Shown here in pieces: positions 46,401 through 53,580 of a DNA stretch of 64,000 nt (positions within the stretch are counted from its first letter, which is position 1; each line of letters opens with the position of its first letter). Source of the stretch: Planctomycetota bacterium (GTDB lineage Bacteria; Planctomycetota; PUPC01; DSUN01). The stretch is taken from assembly GCA_035384565.1 (NCBI GenBank), contig DAOOIT010000029.1, positions 1 through 64,000 of the forward strand, read 5' to 3'. The notes under the pieces are model-generated. The model was not told where the DNA came from. It saw nothing but the letters and a program-made list of their open reading frames with translations, and ran no database searches. The position numbers were made by a program, and so were the translations under genes.

Positions 46401-47281
46401 GGAGGGCCGTACGTGGGGATGAGGGTCTCATCCAGCGGCAGGTAGACGGCCGGCTGGTGCCCGGTGAGGAACAGAGGTTCTGAGATCGGCACGGGCCAGG
46501 TCGCGGTGCGGCGCGTCCAGGCCGTGTTCTCGCGCTCCCAGAGGCGGAAGACGTTGCGGTGGATCCTCACCTCGTCGAGAAGCCCGACGAGACCGGCGGA
46601 GCCGGCGGCGTCGTTGCCGATGAAGAGGGGGCAGGGCTCCGCCTCCTCGTCGCCGTGGACAGCGAGCCCTTCGCCCCACTGGATGCCCACAGAGGCCACC
46701 TCGCGGCCATCCAGGTAGAGGCGGCGATAGACCGCCGAGATGCCCGCCACGTGAACCCACTTGCCCAGGGGCACGACGCCCGGCGGGCTGGAGGTCACAG
46801 TGCGGCGCCCATAGTAGAGGTTCGTGGTCTCCAGGTGCAGCGCACCTTGGGCATCCACGAAGAGGCCGAAGCCCTTCGTCCTGTCCACCTTCGGGTCGTA
46901 ACGGGCATCGGTGTCCACGACGGCTGGCCTGTGGACGATGTAGGCCGTCCTGTCGGGATAGCGTTCGAGCTTGAGCCAGGCCTCGATGGCCACAGTGCCG
47001 CCGAGGTAGGGCTTCTTCGGCGCGACCTTCATGGCCCCCTTGCCCGAGAGCTTGAGCGCACCGCTGAAACGGCCTTCGGGTGCGGCGGCCGCGTCGCCGA
47101 CAAGTTCGGCCTTGCCCGTCTCGCCGATGGCCTGGGAGGGATCGGGCGGGTCGAAGCGCAGCAGCAGATGCGTCTCGGCGTCGGCCTCATAGGGCCGCCA
47201 GAAGGCGGTCTGCGTGGCCAGGGCGGTGGCGGCCAGACTGGCCGCCAGGCAGCACGGGAGGGCGAGACGGCGCTGCGTCAT
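43487..47281 (-). CDS. Exported LamG-DUF6067 putative glycoside hydrolase
   Basis: The 1264-residue protein has a signal peptide (LPCCLAASLAATALA), two LamG/concanavalin-like domains (about 30-250 and 275-455, each ending in a DEVxxxR/YRK block such as LVGLLDEVRIHRNVFR) and a large DUF6067 domain, a group related to glycoside hydrolase families: NRGLAWFAENDKGW, RVHLINQPV and LVFGLQASPTKPMP are typical. The C-terminal part (SLYWDNTYPR) may hold acidic catalytic residues. It probably binds and degrades a polysaccharide outside the cell. Confidence 0.8.
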   Translation of the reverse strand: MTQRRLALPCCLAASLAATALATQTAFWRPYEADAETHLLLRFDPPDPSQAIGETGKAELVGDAAAAPEGRFSGALKLSGKGAMKVAPKKPYLGGTVAIEAWLKLERYPDRTAYIVHRPAVVDTDARYDPKVDRTKGFGLFVDAQGALHLETTNLYYGRRTVTSSPPGVVPLGKWVHVAGISAVYRRLYLDGREVASVGIQWGEGLAVHGDEEAEPCPLFIGNDAAGSAGLVGLLDEVRIHRNVFRLWERENTAWTRRTATWPVPISEPLFLTGHQPAVYLPLDETLIPTYGPPELKVGGAKTRFAEGVRNQGVVGGLTLSAPGLLDLNQGSLEFWFQPYGVNNWSDRNRGFVSIGWGFTLYIFNGGDPGRPLSLYYANPQGGLEFLNVEDDFYEGRWRHAVITWRGREVCLYLDGRLVARSTAASLATPGNKGVSDTIQFGEAIVDEVFVYRKALLPEEVANAFWRYRDPSKLNREVRLAPVEIEGMFFPSSRKLHYRLIPNAEPSTLQQVVLTLKSPTGKELLRKKVTFSAEASWLELPRLGEGLHSLVASVVDQTGKTTEGGAFTFDHKAFPWAGSELGITDDVHPPFTPVAARWQEASVVGRTHQMNGFGLWESVVANGRELLAAPMSLRCWMGGNERKWDKAGGKFTSTGRTQAVFEATGAAAALKLATKSTIEMDGCMRVEMTLLPGPKPDEIERLWLDIPLKASEARLLHETTDTLRQNFAGAVPEGQGVVWDSRKGHRGKSWRNAFTAYIWLGNPNRGLAWFAENDKGWVTRKDHKEPLQEVIREGDKVILRVHLINQPVTLKEPRTLVFGLQASPTKPMPGGWRAKLPDLPTGLAVVPFGGLCCSYQTPYRNNWAIADKIAEARATGKVDADWFAAYDKQHNPPPAHGTWPWLGSVMHFAGRAKDVGPNRPLTVYQEEMAGCTARDEWKVYADEWTVEPFAFRRGPLTQPDESIFRGGRNTGPAATVNFCRSYQDFGCYVANEWLKRGMSLYWDNTYPRSSMNPLTSAAYVTEDGTIQPAVILWNQREYQKRVWNLLQEWRKKRSEPLEWVNHMTNTLVLPIHTWATANLDHELGSAQPFSPEWLQAETIGLQTGNYPLTLYPVTGTTNKVFERAGPPEGGTPSELQYRAEWGMRMVHEIQSNGGKLYDLVRQFGYGTDAVTVHNYWADEPVLGVEPAQVKWIVLAKPAAREALVILASWAADDVKAAVRLDASKVRLPAGKLSVADAEHGSAVDPAATMLAGPYGVKVLRVPTE

Positions 47282-47383
47282 GCCCGGCTCCTCCGTCGAG
47301 GGCCAAAGAAGCGAGGGAGCGAGGGCACACGAGGCCCCGGCTCCCTCTTGCCAAAGCGTGCCGAGAGGCGCCCGAGGGCGCGC

Positions 47384-48175
47384 TCACATGCGGGCAGACT
47401 TCAGGTAGCTGTCGCTATAGATGATGCGGTTCATGAGGACGTCGGCCGAGATGGCGGCGTCCATGATGTCGGTGTCGAGCACGTCAATGATGGCGGCATC
47501 GAGGCCGTAGGCCTGGAGCATGACGAGGCAGGTGCGGTTGATGAGGGGCCGCTGGCTGGTGCCCTGCGAGATGTTGGAGAGGCCGACGATGGTGCTGGGG
47601 GCGGGGTCGCACAGGACGGTCTTGATCTGGCGGATGACCTCGCAGATGTAGAGGGGCTGCTTCTGGTCCACGGTGACGGGGAGCACGATGGGGTCAATGA
47701 AGACCTTGGGCATCTCGAGCCCGTGTTCCATGGCCTTGGCGACGATAGTCATGGCGATTTCGACGCGCTTGTCAATGTTCTGCGGCACGCCCTCGACGTT
47801 GATGGTGAGGCACACGAGGGCGGCGTTGTGCTGGACGGCGAGGGGCATGTAGACGTCGAGCTTCTCGGGGTCGCCGCTGATGGAGTTGATCATGAGGGGC
47901 CGCCCGTCGGTGACTTCGAGGCCGGCCTGGATGACAGGGAGCTTCTGGCTGTCGAGGGCGATGGGGGTCTTGCAGGCCTGCTGCACGCAGTCCACGAGCC
48001 AGCGCATGGCGGCTTCCTGGTCGGCGGCAGCGGTGCCCACGTTGATGTCGAGGTAGCGCGCGCCCTGCTCGGTCTGACGCTGGGCGAGGTCGGCGATAAC
48101 GGCCTTGTCCTTCTTCTGGATGGCCTTGCGAACGTCCTTGAACATGCCATTGATGCGTTCCGCAACCGCGATCAT
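47384..48175 (-). CDS. acsE: Methyltetrahydrofolate:corrinoid methyltransferase AcsE
   Basis: The 263-residue protein moves the methyl group from methyltetrahydrofolate to the cobalt of the corrinoid iron-sulfur protein, joining the two branches of the Wood-Ljungdahl pathway. It has the pterin-binding TIM barrel: MIAVAERINGMFK, ARYLDINVG, ALDSQKLPVIQAGL, MINSISGD and VGLSNISQG. The ATG at 48175 follows AAAGGAG; the longer frame reads through a word-repeat hairpin. It is the last gene of the acs operon, next to AcsD. Confidence 0.95.
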   Translation of the reverse strand: MIAVAERINGMFKDVRKAIQKKDKAVIADLAQRQTEQGARYLDINVGTAAADQEAAMRWLVDCVQQACKTPIALDSQKLPVIQAGLEVTDGRPLMINSISGDPEKLDVYMPLAVQHNAALVCLTINVEGVPQNIDKRVEIAMTIVAKAMEHGLEMPKVFIDPIVLPVTVDQKQPLYICEVIRQIKTVLCDPAPSTIVGLSNISQGTSQRPLINRTCLVMLQAYGLDAAIIDVLDTDIMDAAISADVLMNRIIYSDSYLKSARM

Positions 48176-48203
48176 GCACGTGCTCCTTTCAGGGGTGGGA
48201 CTT

Positions 48204-48250
48204 GTGCGACCCGTGGGACTCGTGGGACAGATGGGACCCACGGGTCGCAC
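48204..48250 (-). repeat. Inverted repeat between acsD and acsE
   Basis: GTGCGACCCGTGGG (48204-48217) and CCCACGGGTCGCAC (48237-48250) form a perfect 14-bp stem with a 19-nt loop. The word GTGGGAC recurs around it (48195 onward). It lies between the acsD stop and the acsE ribosome binding site. Confidence 0.85.
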
Positions 48251-48280
48251 GGGTCCCACCGGTCCCACAGGGCTTGGGTA

Positions 48281-49243
48281 TCACCCCTGCAAGCCCTTGA
48301 GCGCCTTCTTGACGGCGGCGACAGCCTTGGGGTGACGCATGCGGAGGATGTCGCATCCGGCCTGGGCCAACGCGATGGCGGTGGCGGCTTCCCACATGGG
48401 GCCGCGGAGGGCCTGGGCGCCCCACTCGGGGGCCTCGGCGTCGGGGATGCGGGCCTCCTTGGCGCGCCAGGCCTCGTAGCCGACGTCGCAGATGACCGGC
48501 ATCATCATCATCTTGTCGCCGCCGAGGGCGGCCAGGCGCTGGCGCTCCTGGATCGAGTAGGCGTACTCGATGCCATAGCCGAGGGCGCCCGAGGTCTGGA
48601 ACATCACGATGCGGTCGGCCGGCAGTTCCATCTCGGTGACGAGCGTGTTCACCTGCTTGGCGATGTTGATGTCGAGAGGCGCGAGGTTGATGAGGTTGTG
48701 GCCGTCGGCGATGCAGGAGGCCACGAGGCGCTTGTAGTTGTCCTGCTTGGCGCACCCGATGAGGATGCGCTCGCCCTTGGTGGCACCGCTGATCTTGGGC
48801 AGCACCTCGTTGTCCTTGGCGTCAATGCCGCAGCCCCAGACGATGAGGGGCACGCCCACGGCGCCGAGCACGGCTCGCACGGCCGCCACGGCCTCGTCGG
48901 CCGAGCGGTTCGCGCCGTCGGGGTCAATGCCGTCGAGCTTCACGCAGATGAGGTCGGCGCCGAACTCCTCGACACACTTTTTCGCCCAGGCGGCGGGGTT
49001 GCCCAGCACGTCGCCGTAGGGTGCCTTGAGCGTGTCGGGCCAGCCCTCGGGGGCCACGTCCAGCACGTCCATGGCGATGAGCACCTTGTGCCCCACGGCG
49101 CCGTCGCTGTCCATGAAGGGCAGGGTCTTGGCCCCGCCGATCTGGTGGACGACGGTGCGGGTGCCGCCCTGGTCGCGGGTGGCGCCCAGGGTGACCACGT
49201 TGACGCCGGCAGGGTAACTGTCCTTCAGTGCGGGAAGCGGCAT
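48281..49243 (-). CDS. acsD: Corrinoid iron-sulfur protein small subunit AcsD
   Basis: The 320-residue protein (CdhD/AcsD) is the small subunit of the corrinoid protein that carries the methyl group to acetyl-CoA synthase. It has the TIM-barrel blocks of this subunit: GADLICVKLDGIDPDG, PLIVWGCGIDAKDNEVLPK and HNLINLAPLDINIAKQ, then MFQTSGALGYGIEY. The start at 49243 follows AAGGAGGAGA. It sits between the second CooC-type ATPase and AcsE. Its partner AcsC is encoded three genes upstream in the operon. Confidence 0.95.
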   Translation of the reverse strand: MPLPALKDSYPAGVNVVTLGATRDQGGTRTVVHQIGGAKTLPFMDSDGAVGHKVLIAMDVLDVAPEGWPDTLKAPYGDVLGNPAAWAKKCVEEFGADLICVKLDGIDPDGANRSADEAVAAVRAVLGAVGVPLIVWGCGIDAKDNEVLPKISGATKGERILIGCAKQDNYKRLVASCIADGHNLINLAPLDINIAKQVNTLVTEMELPADRIVMFQTSGALGYGIEYAYSIQERQRLAALGGDKMMMMPVICDVGYEAWRAKEARIPDAEAPEWGAQALRGPMWEAATAIALAQAGCDILRMRHPKAVAAVKKALKGLQG

Positions 49244-49279
49244 TCCGTCTCCTCCTTGCAAGAGTGCATGTTTCCTGGG

Positions 49280-50062
49280 CTAACCCCTCTTCACGCTGGT
49301 TCGGCCGGGGACTTCCTGGCCGAGGATACGGCACACGCTGGCGAACATGGGGCTGTCGGCGGGCAGTTCGCGGAGCGAGCGGCCGGCCGCGGCGGCCTCG
49401 GCGATCCCCGCGTCCACAGGGATTTCGCCGGCGATGGGCAGCCGCGCCGCGGCGATCCGCTCGCGGATGGCCTCGGGCACGCCGGCCGGCGGCACGCGGT
49501 TGAGCACGACGGCCTTCTTCTTGACCGTGATGTGCAGCTTGCGTGCCAGCGCGGCGATGCGCTGGACGGTGTCGGCGCCCACCACGGTGGGCTCGGTGAC
49601 GATGAGCATCAGGTCCACCGCGCCGTCGGTGCGGCGCGAGAGGTGCTCCATGCCGGCCTCGTTGTCAATGACCACGTAGGGGTAGTCGTCGGCCACGCGC
49701 TCGAGGTAGCGGCGGAGCAGGCTGTTGACGAAGCAGTAGCAGCCGGGCCCCTCGGGGCGGCCCATCGTCAAGAGGTCGAAGCCCTTGTGCTCCGAGATGC
49801 ACTGCTGAATCTTGAACTCGACGAACTGGTCCTTCGACATGCCGCTGGGGATGGCGTCCTTCTTCTCGAGCGTCTCCTCGCGGATGTCGGCGACCGAGGC
49901 GTCCACTTCGACGCCCAGCATCGCGCCCAGCGTGGCGTTGGGGTCGGCGTCCACGGCCAGCACGGGGCGCTGGCGCTGCTCGCTGAGGCAGCGCACGGCG
50001 AGCGCAGCGAACGTGCTCTTGCCCACTCCCCCTTTGCCGCAGATGGCGATTCGACAGGCCAC
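49280..50062 (-). CDS. acsF: CooC/AcsF-type nickel-insertion ATPase
   Basis: The 260-residue MinD-like ATPase has a deviant P-loop CGKGGVGKST at the N-terminus, DADPNATLG and a C-Y-C motif (GPGCYCFVN) like the metal-binding C-x-C of CooC. Such proteins use ATP to mature the nickel centre of CODH or of acetyl-CoA synthase. The GTG start at 50062 is the only start near the P-loop. It lies 11 bp after acsV. A second such ATPase heads the operon, so one may serve AcsA and the other AcsB. Confidence 0.9.
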   Translation of the reverse strand: MACRIAICGKGGVGKSTFAALAVRCLSEQRQRPVLAVDADPNATLGAMLGVEVDASVADIREETLEKKDAIPSGMSKDQFVEFKIQQCISEHKGFDLLTMGRPEGPGCYCFVNSLLRRYLERVADDYPYVVIDNEAGMEHLSRRTDGAVDLMLIVTEPTVVGADTVQRIAALARKLHITVKKKAVVLNRVPPAGVPEAIRERIAAARLPIAGEIPVDAGIAEAAAAGRSLRELPADSPMFASVCRILGQEVPGRTSVKRG

Positions 50063-50073
50063 GGCTGAACGTC

Positions 50074-52011
50074 CTACTTCGCTGCGCTGACCGGGTCGTT
50101 GCGCGGCACGGCGACGGAGGGGAACTTCTCGACGTCTGTGTGCGGGATGAAGTTGGCCGAGACGAACTCGTCCATGTACTTCGGATTGGTCATCAGGTCC
50201 ACGTAGGTCATCATGCGGGCGACGCGCTCGATGCGCGCGAGGGCCTCCTCGGAGAGGAGCGCGGCGCGCGCGCCGGCCACTGCGGTGTTGCCCACGAAGT
50301 GGATACGCTCGGGCGGCACGTCGGGCAGCATGCCCAGGGTGATGGCGTTGCGGATGTCGAGGTAGTTGCCGAAACCGCCGGCGAGGTAGATGTGGCGGAT
50401 GTCGCCCATCTCCACGTTCACAGACTTCACGAGGGTGGAGATGGCCGCATAGATGGCGGCCTTGGAGCGAATGAGGTTGCTCACGTCGGCCTGGGTGATC
50501 ACGATGTCGTCGTCCACCGCCGTCTGGCCTTTGGGGACGACGATGAACTTCAGGCTGCCGTCGTCCTGCACGAGCTGGCGCGCATTGCATCTGGGCTGGA
50601 AGCGGCCGTTGCGGCCGAGGATGCCGGCGCGGAACATCTCGGCGAGCAGGTCGAGCAGGCCCGAGCCGCAGAGGCCGCGGGCCGGTCGGTTGCCGATGGT
50701 CTGCACGAGCACGCCGCAGCCGGGGGTGATGCGCACGCGCTCGATGGCCCCGCGGGCGGCCCGCATGCCGTACTCGACGCCCACGCCCTCGAAGGCCGGC
50801 CCGGCCGAGGCCGAGCAGCACACCATCCAGTCCCTATTGCCCAGCACCACCTCGCCGTTGGTGCCCACGTCAATGAAGAGGCACAGGTCGGGCTGTTCGT
50901 CGAGGCGGATGGCCACGGCGCCGCCGGTGATGTCGGCCCCCACGTAGGCGGCCACGCTGGGCAGCGTGTAGAGGATGCCGCGCGGGTTGATGCGCAGGCC
51001 CACCTGGGCGGCGCGCAGGGGCGGCACGAAGTTCGCCACGGGAATGTACGGCTCCTTGCGGATGCCGACTGGGTCGAGACCGATGAAGAAGTGGATCATC
51101 GCCGTGTTGCCGGCGGCGACCACGCAGGTGATGTCGGTGGGCGCGATCTTGTTGCGCCGCACGAGGATTTCGATCAGTTCGTTCAGGTCGCCGACGATCA
51201 GGCGCTGAAGCTCGTCGAGCGCGTCATGCTCCTCGGCGAACATGATGCGGCGAATGTAGTCCTCGCCGTGCTTCATCTGCGAGTTGTACTTCGCCTCGCT
51301 GTCCACGATCCGCGCGTTCACGAGGTCCACGAGCTGCACCACGACGGTGGTGGTGCCGATGTCAATGGCGAGGCCCAGGTTGCGGCCCGAGGTGTCGCCA
51401 GGCTCGACTTGGACGACCTCAGTGGTGGCGCCGCGGCGGCCGATGGTGGCGGTGACGTCGTAGCCGCTGGCCGTGAGGATGCCGCTCAATTCGCGCAGCA
51501 CGGCGAAGCCGGTCTGAAGGCTCGCCTCGGGCTCGTGCTTGAGGATCGCCTGGTAGAGGCGCTCGTGCCCTGCCAGGGGCGAGTCGAGGCTGGGGCGTTC
51601 GAGGGGCAGGTGGTACTTGCGCACCAGGGGGTCGTGGGGGAAGCCGGCGCCCTCGATGAGCGAGAGCATGCCGAAGCGCTCGGCATCCTCGTCGCCCAGA
51701 ATCTGCCCCTCCTCCAGCCGCGTCTCGGGCGGAATCTCGACCTCGAGGTCGCCGTGCACGGTGGACTCGCAGGCCAGCACGTAGTTCTGGCGGATTTCGT
51801 CGCGATCGAGCAGCGTGGTGGGCTTGGAGTGGATGGGGCCGCTGCGCACGATCACGCGGCACTTGCCGCAGATGCCGTCGCCCCCGCACAGGCTCGAGAT
51901 GTATAGCCCCGCCTTCTGGGCCGCGGCGAGAATGGTCTCGCCCCGCTCGACGTCGGCCGTGCGATCGTCGGGCGAGAAGTGGACGCGGCAGATGGGAGAC
52001 TTGTCGGGCAT
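50074..52011 (-). CDS. acsV: Reductive activator of corrinoid protein, AcsV (RACo)
   Basis: The 645-residue protein re-reduces inactive Co(II) of the corrinoid protein. The N-terminus is a plant-type [2Fe-2S] ferredoxin domain with C42-x5-C48-x2-C51 and C81. The rest is an ASKHA-fold ATPase of the RACo family: AIDIGTTTVVVQLVDL, VVAAGNTAMIHFFIGLDP, CLFIDVGTNGEVVLGN and IYLAGGFGNYLDI. It is in the expected place beside the corrinoid protein genes. Confidence 0.95.
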   Translation of the reverse strand: MPDKSPICRVHFSPDDRTADVERGETILAAAQKAGLYISSLCGGDGICGKCRVIVRSGPIHSKPTTLLDRDEIRQNYVLACESTVHGDLEVEIPPETRLEEGQILGDEDAERFGMLSLIEGAGFPHDPLVRKYHLPLERPSLDSPLAGHERLYQAILKHEPEASLQTGFAVLRELSGILTASGYDVTATIGRRGATTEVVQVEPGDTSGRNLGLAIDIGTTTVVVQLVDLVNARIVDSEAKYNSQMKHGEDYIRRIMFAEEHDALDELQRLIVGDLNELIEILVRRNKIAPTDITCVVAAGNTAMIHFFIGLDPVGIRKEPYIPVANFVPPLRAAQVGLRINPRGILYTLPSVAAYVGADITGGAVAIRLDEQPDLCLFIDVGTNGEVVLGNRDWMVCCSASAGPAFEGVGVEYGMRAARGAIERVRITPGCGVLVQTIGNRPARGLCGSGLLDLLAEMFRAGILGRNGRFQPRCNARQLVQDDGSLKFIVVPKGQTAVDDDIVITQADVSNLIRSKAAIYAAISTLVKSVNVEMGDIRHIYLAGGFGNYLDIRNAITLGMLPDVPPERIHFVGNTAVAGARAALLSEEALARIERVARMMTYVDLMTNPKYMDEFVSANFIPHTDVEKFPSVAVPRNDPVSAAK

Positions 52012-52042
52012 GGGGTCTACCTGAGGCGCGAGCCATCACGTG

Positions 52043-52120
52043 GGATGGGACGGATAGGGCCGATAGGACAGATGGGATGCCGTGCGTGCTGGCGTCCTAT
52101 CGGTCCAGTCTGTCCCATCC
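52043..52120 (-). repeat. Inverted repeat between acsC and acsV
   Basis: The 27-nt arms 52043-52069 and 52094-52120 pair at 23 of 27 positions, beginning GGATGGGAC and ending CCGATAGGAC on the plus strand. Words such as GATAGGAC and GATGGGA recur within it. It lies between the acsC stop and the acsV start. Confidence 0.8.
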
Positions 52121-52144
52121 GCCCCATCGAGCTAGGTGCAGTGC

Positions 52145-53488
52145 TCACTGGTTCGTCCACACCTGCTGGAGGAACTTGGGGATGAACGAGGCCTCCTTGG
52201 GTCCCACGAGCACCTGCCAGCCGGTGGCCTCTTCGATCTTGCCGGAGAGGACGGCGACGTAGCCGGGGATGATGAGCTTGCGGTGCTTCACCTTGTCGGC
52301 GACGCCGCTCTTGTCTATCGCGTCCTTGATGGTCTTCTCGTTCAGCTTGTCGCCGCTGTAGGCGGTGAGGACCGAGAGGCCCTCGGTGTTGACGGCGAGG
52401 ATGTACGAGGGCACGCGGCTGGCCTCGACCTCGCTCTCGACGCTGTAGTAGGTGAGCGAGAAGTTGGTGGTGAACATGACGGGCGCGTTGTCGCCGGGCT
52501 CGCCGATCGGGTAGAGCTTGGGCTCGACCTGGATCGGCTTCTGCGGGTCGGTGTAGATGTTCTGGCGCGCGGTGAGCAGCGGGAGCACCTGCCAGGGCTC
52601 GTCGCCGCGGATGACCACAATGCCGGCGTACTTGAGCAGGTAGGTGGTCGCCTGCATCATCTCGTCGAAGGGGTCGGCCTCGGTGGCGAAGGCGATGGGC
52701 GGATGCCCGAGCGGGCGGAACTGGCGCTTGAGGGCGGCGCGACGGTGGAGGGTAAGCGCCTGGAGCGTGCCCTTGATGTCGCGGGCGCCGGGGTCAATGA
52801 CGATCTGGTCGGCGCCGGCCTTCTTGACCTTTTCGACGAGGTCGGCCGTGGCTTCGAGGCCATCGCCTTTGACGACCAACGGGCACTTGAGCTCCTTGGC
52901 CACGGCGGCCATGGCCTCGGCGTTCGTGGCGTCGGCGCCGCACAGCAGCGGCTTCTGGGCGGCGATGGGGGCGGCGGCAGCCTTCATGGCGGCGGCCGAG
53001 CCGGTGATAAGGACCAGGGCGTACTCGCTCTTGTCGGCGATGGCCTTGGCCGCCTTGGCGAACGTGGCAGGGTCGCCGCTCTCGTTCTCGAGTGCGAGGA
53101 GGTTCACCTTGAGGTGCTGGCCGACGCGGTCGAACTGGAGCTTGTTGGTTTTTTCGATCCTGGCGGCCAGGGCGGCGTCGTCGAGCTTGTCGGACACGCG
53201 GATGGCGATGCCGCAGGGGTAGTGGAACTTCTCGTCGTGGCGGAAGAGCTGGGTCTCGTTGCCGATCTTGATCTCTTTGGCGCCCGTGCCGATGGCCACG
53301 AGCTGGATGGGCGGCGCGGCGGCGGCGCCGAGCTTGTCCTTCGCCTCCTGGCTCACATCGGGGCATTCTTCGAGCTTGGCCTTCTTCTGCGCGATCAGCA
53401 TGGCAAAGGCCAGGCAGGTCGGCTGCCCGCACTTGCGGCAGTTCGTGCGCGGTAGCAGCTTGAAGATGTCCATCGCCGTCAGAGCCAT
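52145..53488 (-). CDS. acsC: Corrinoid iron-sulfur protein large subunit AcsC
   Basis: The 447-residue protein (AcsC/CdhE) holds the [4Fe-4S] cluster and binds the corrinoid with AcsD. The N-terminal cluster ligands are C17, C20, C25 and C42 (NCRKCGQPTCLAFAM, EECPD). The TIM-barrel part (VVKGDGLEATADLVEKVKKAGADQIVIDPGAR) and the C-terminal corrinoid-binding part (FTTNFSLTYYSVESEVE) follow. AAAGGAG precedes the ATG. It is directly downstream of acsB. Confidence 0.95.
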   Translation of the reverse strand: MALTAMDIFKLLPRTNCRKCGQPTCLAFAMLIAQKKAKLEECPDVSQEAKDKLGAAAAPPIQLVAIGTGAKEIKIGNETQLFRHDEKFHYPCGIAIRVSDKLDDAALAARIEKTNKLQFDRVGQHLKVNLLALENESGDPATFAKAAKAIADKSEYALVLITGSAAAMKAAAAPIAAQKPLLCGADATNAEAMAAVAKELKCPLVVKGDGLEATADLVEKVKKAGADQIVIDPGARDIKGTLQALTLHRRAALKRQFRPLGHPPIAFATEADPFDEMMQATTYLLKYAGIVVIRGDEPWQVLPLLTARQNIYTDPQKPIQVEPKLYPIGEPGDNAPVMFTTNFSLTYYSVESEVEASRVPSYILAVNTEGLSVLTAYSGDKLNEKTIKDAIDKSGVADKVKHRKLIIPGYVAVLSGKIEEATGWQVLVGPKEASFIPKFLQQVWTNQ

Positions 53489-53514
53489 GGCACTCTCCTT
53501 TCAAGAGGAAGCGG

Positions 53515-53572
53515 CAAGCCGCAGGCTACAAGCTTCGGAACCCCGCTCTTCTGGCCTGTGGCCTGCCGCTTG
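53515..53572 (-). repeat. Inverted repeat between acsB and acsC
   Basis: CAAGCCGCAGGCTACAAG (53515-53532) and CCTGTGGCCTGCCGCTTG (53555-53572) pair at 15 of 18 positions. The stem starts 8 nt after the acsB stop and ends about 12 nt before the acsC ribosome binding site. Confidence 0.75.
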
Positions 53573-53580
53573 TAGCTGGT

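Noticed and set aside
46559..50068. A 1169-codon plus frame opposite the DUF6067 gene and acs genes
   Set aside because: It is antisense to recognised AcsE, AcsD and AcsF, and its His/Gly/Asp-rich composition is typical of GC-rich shadows.
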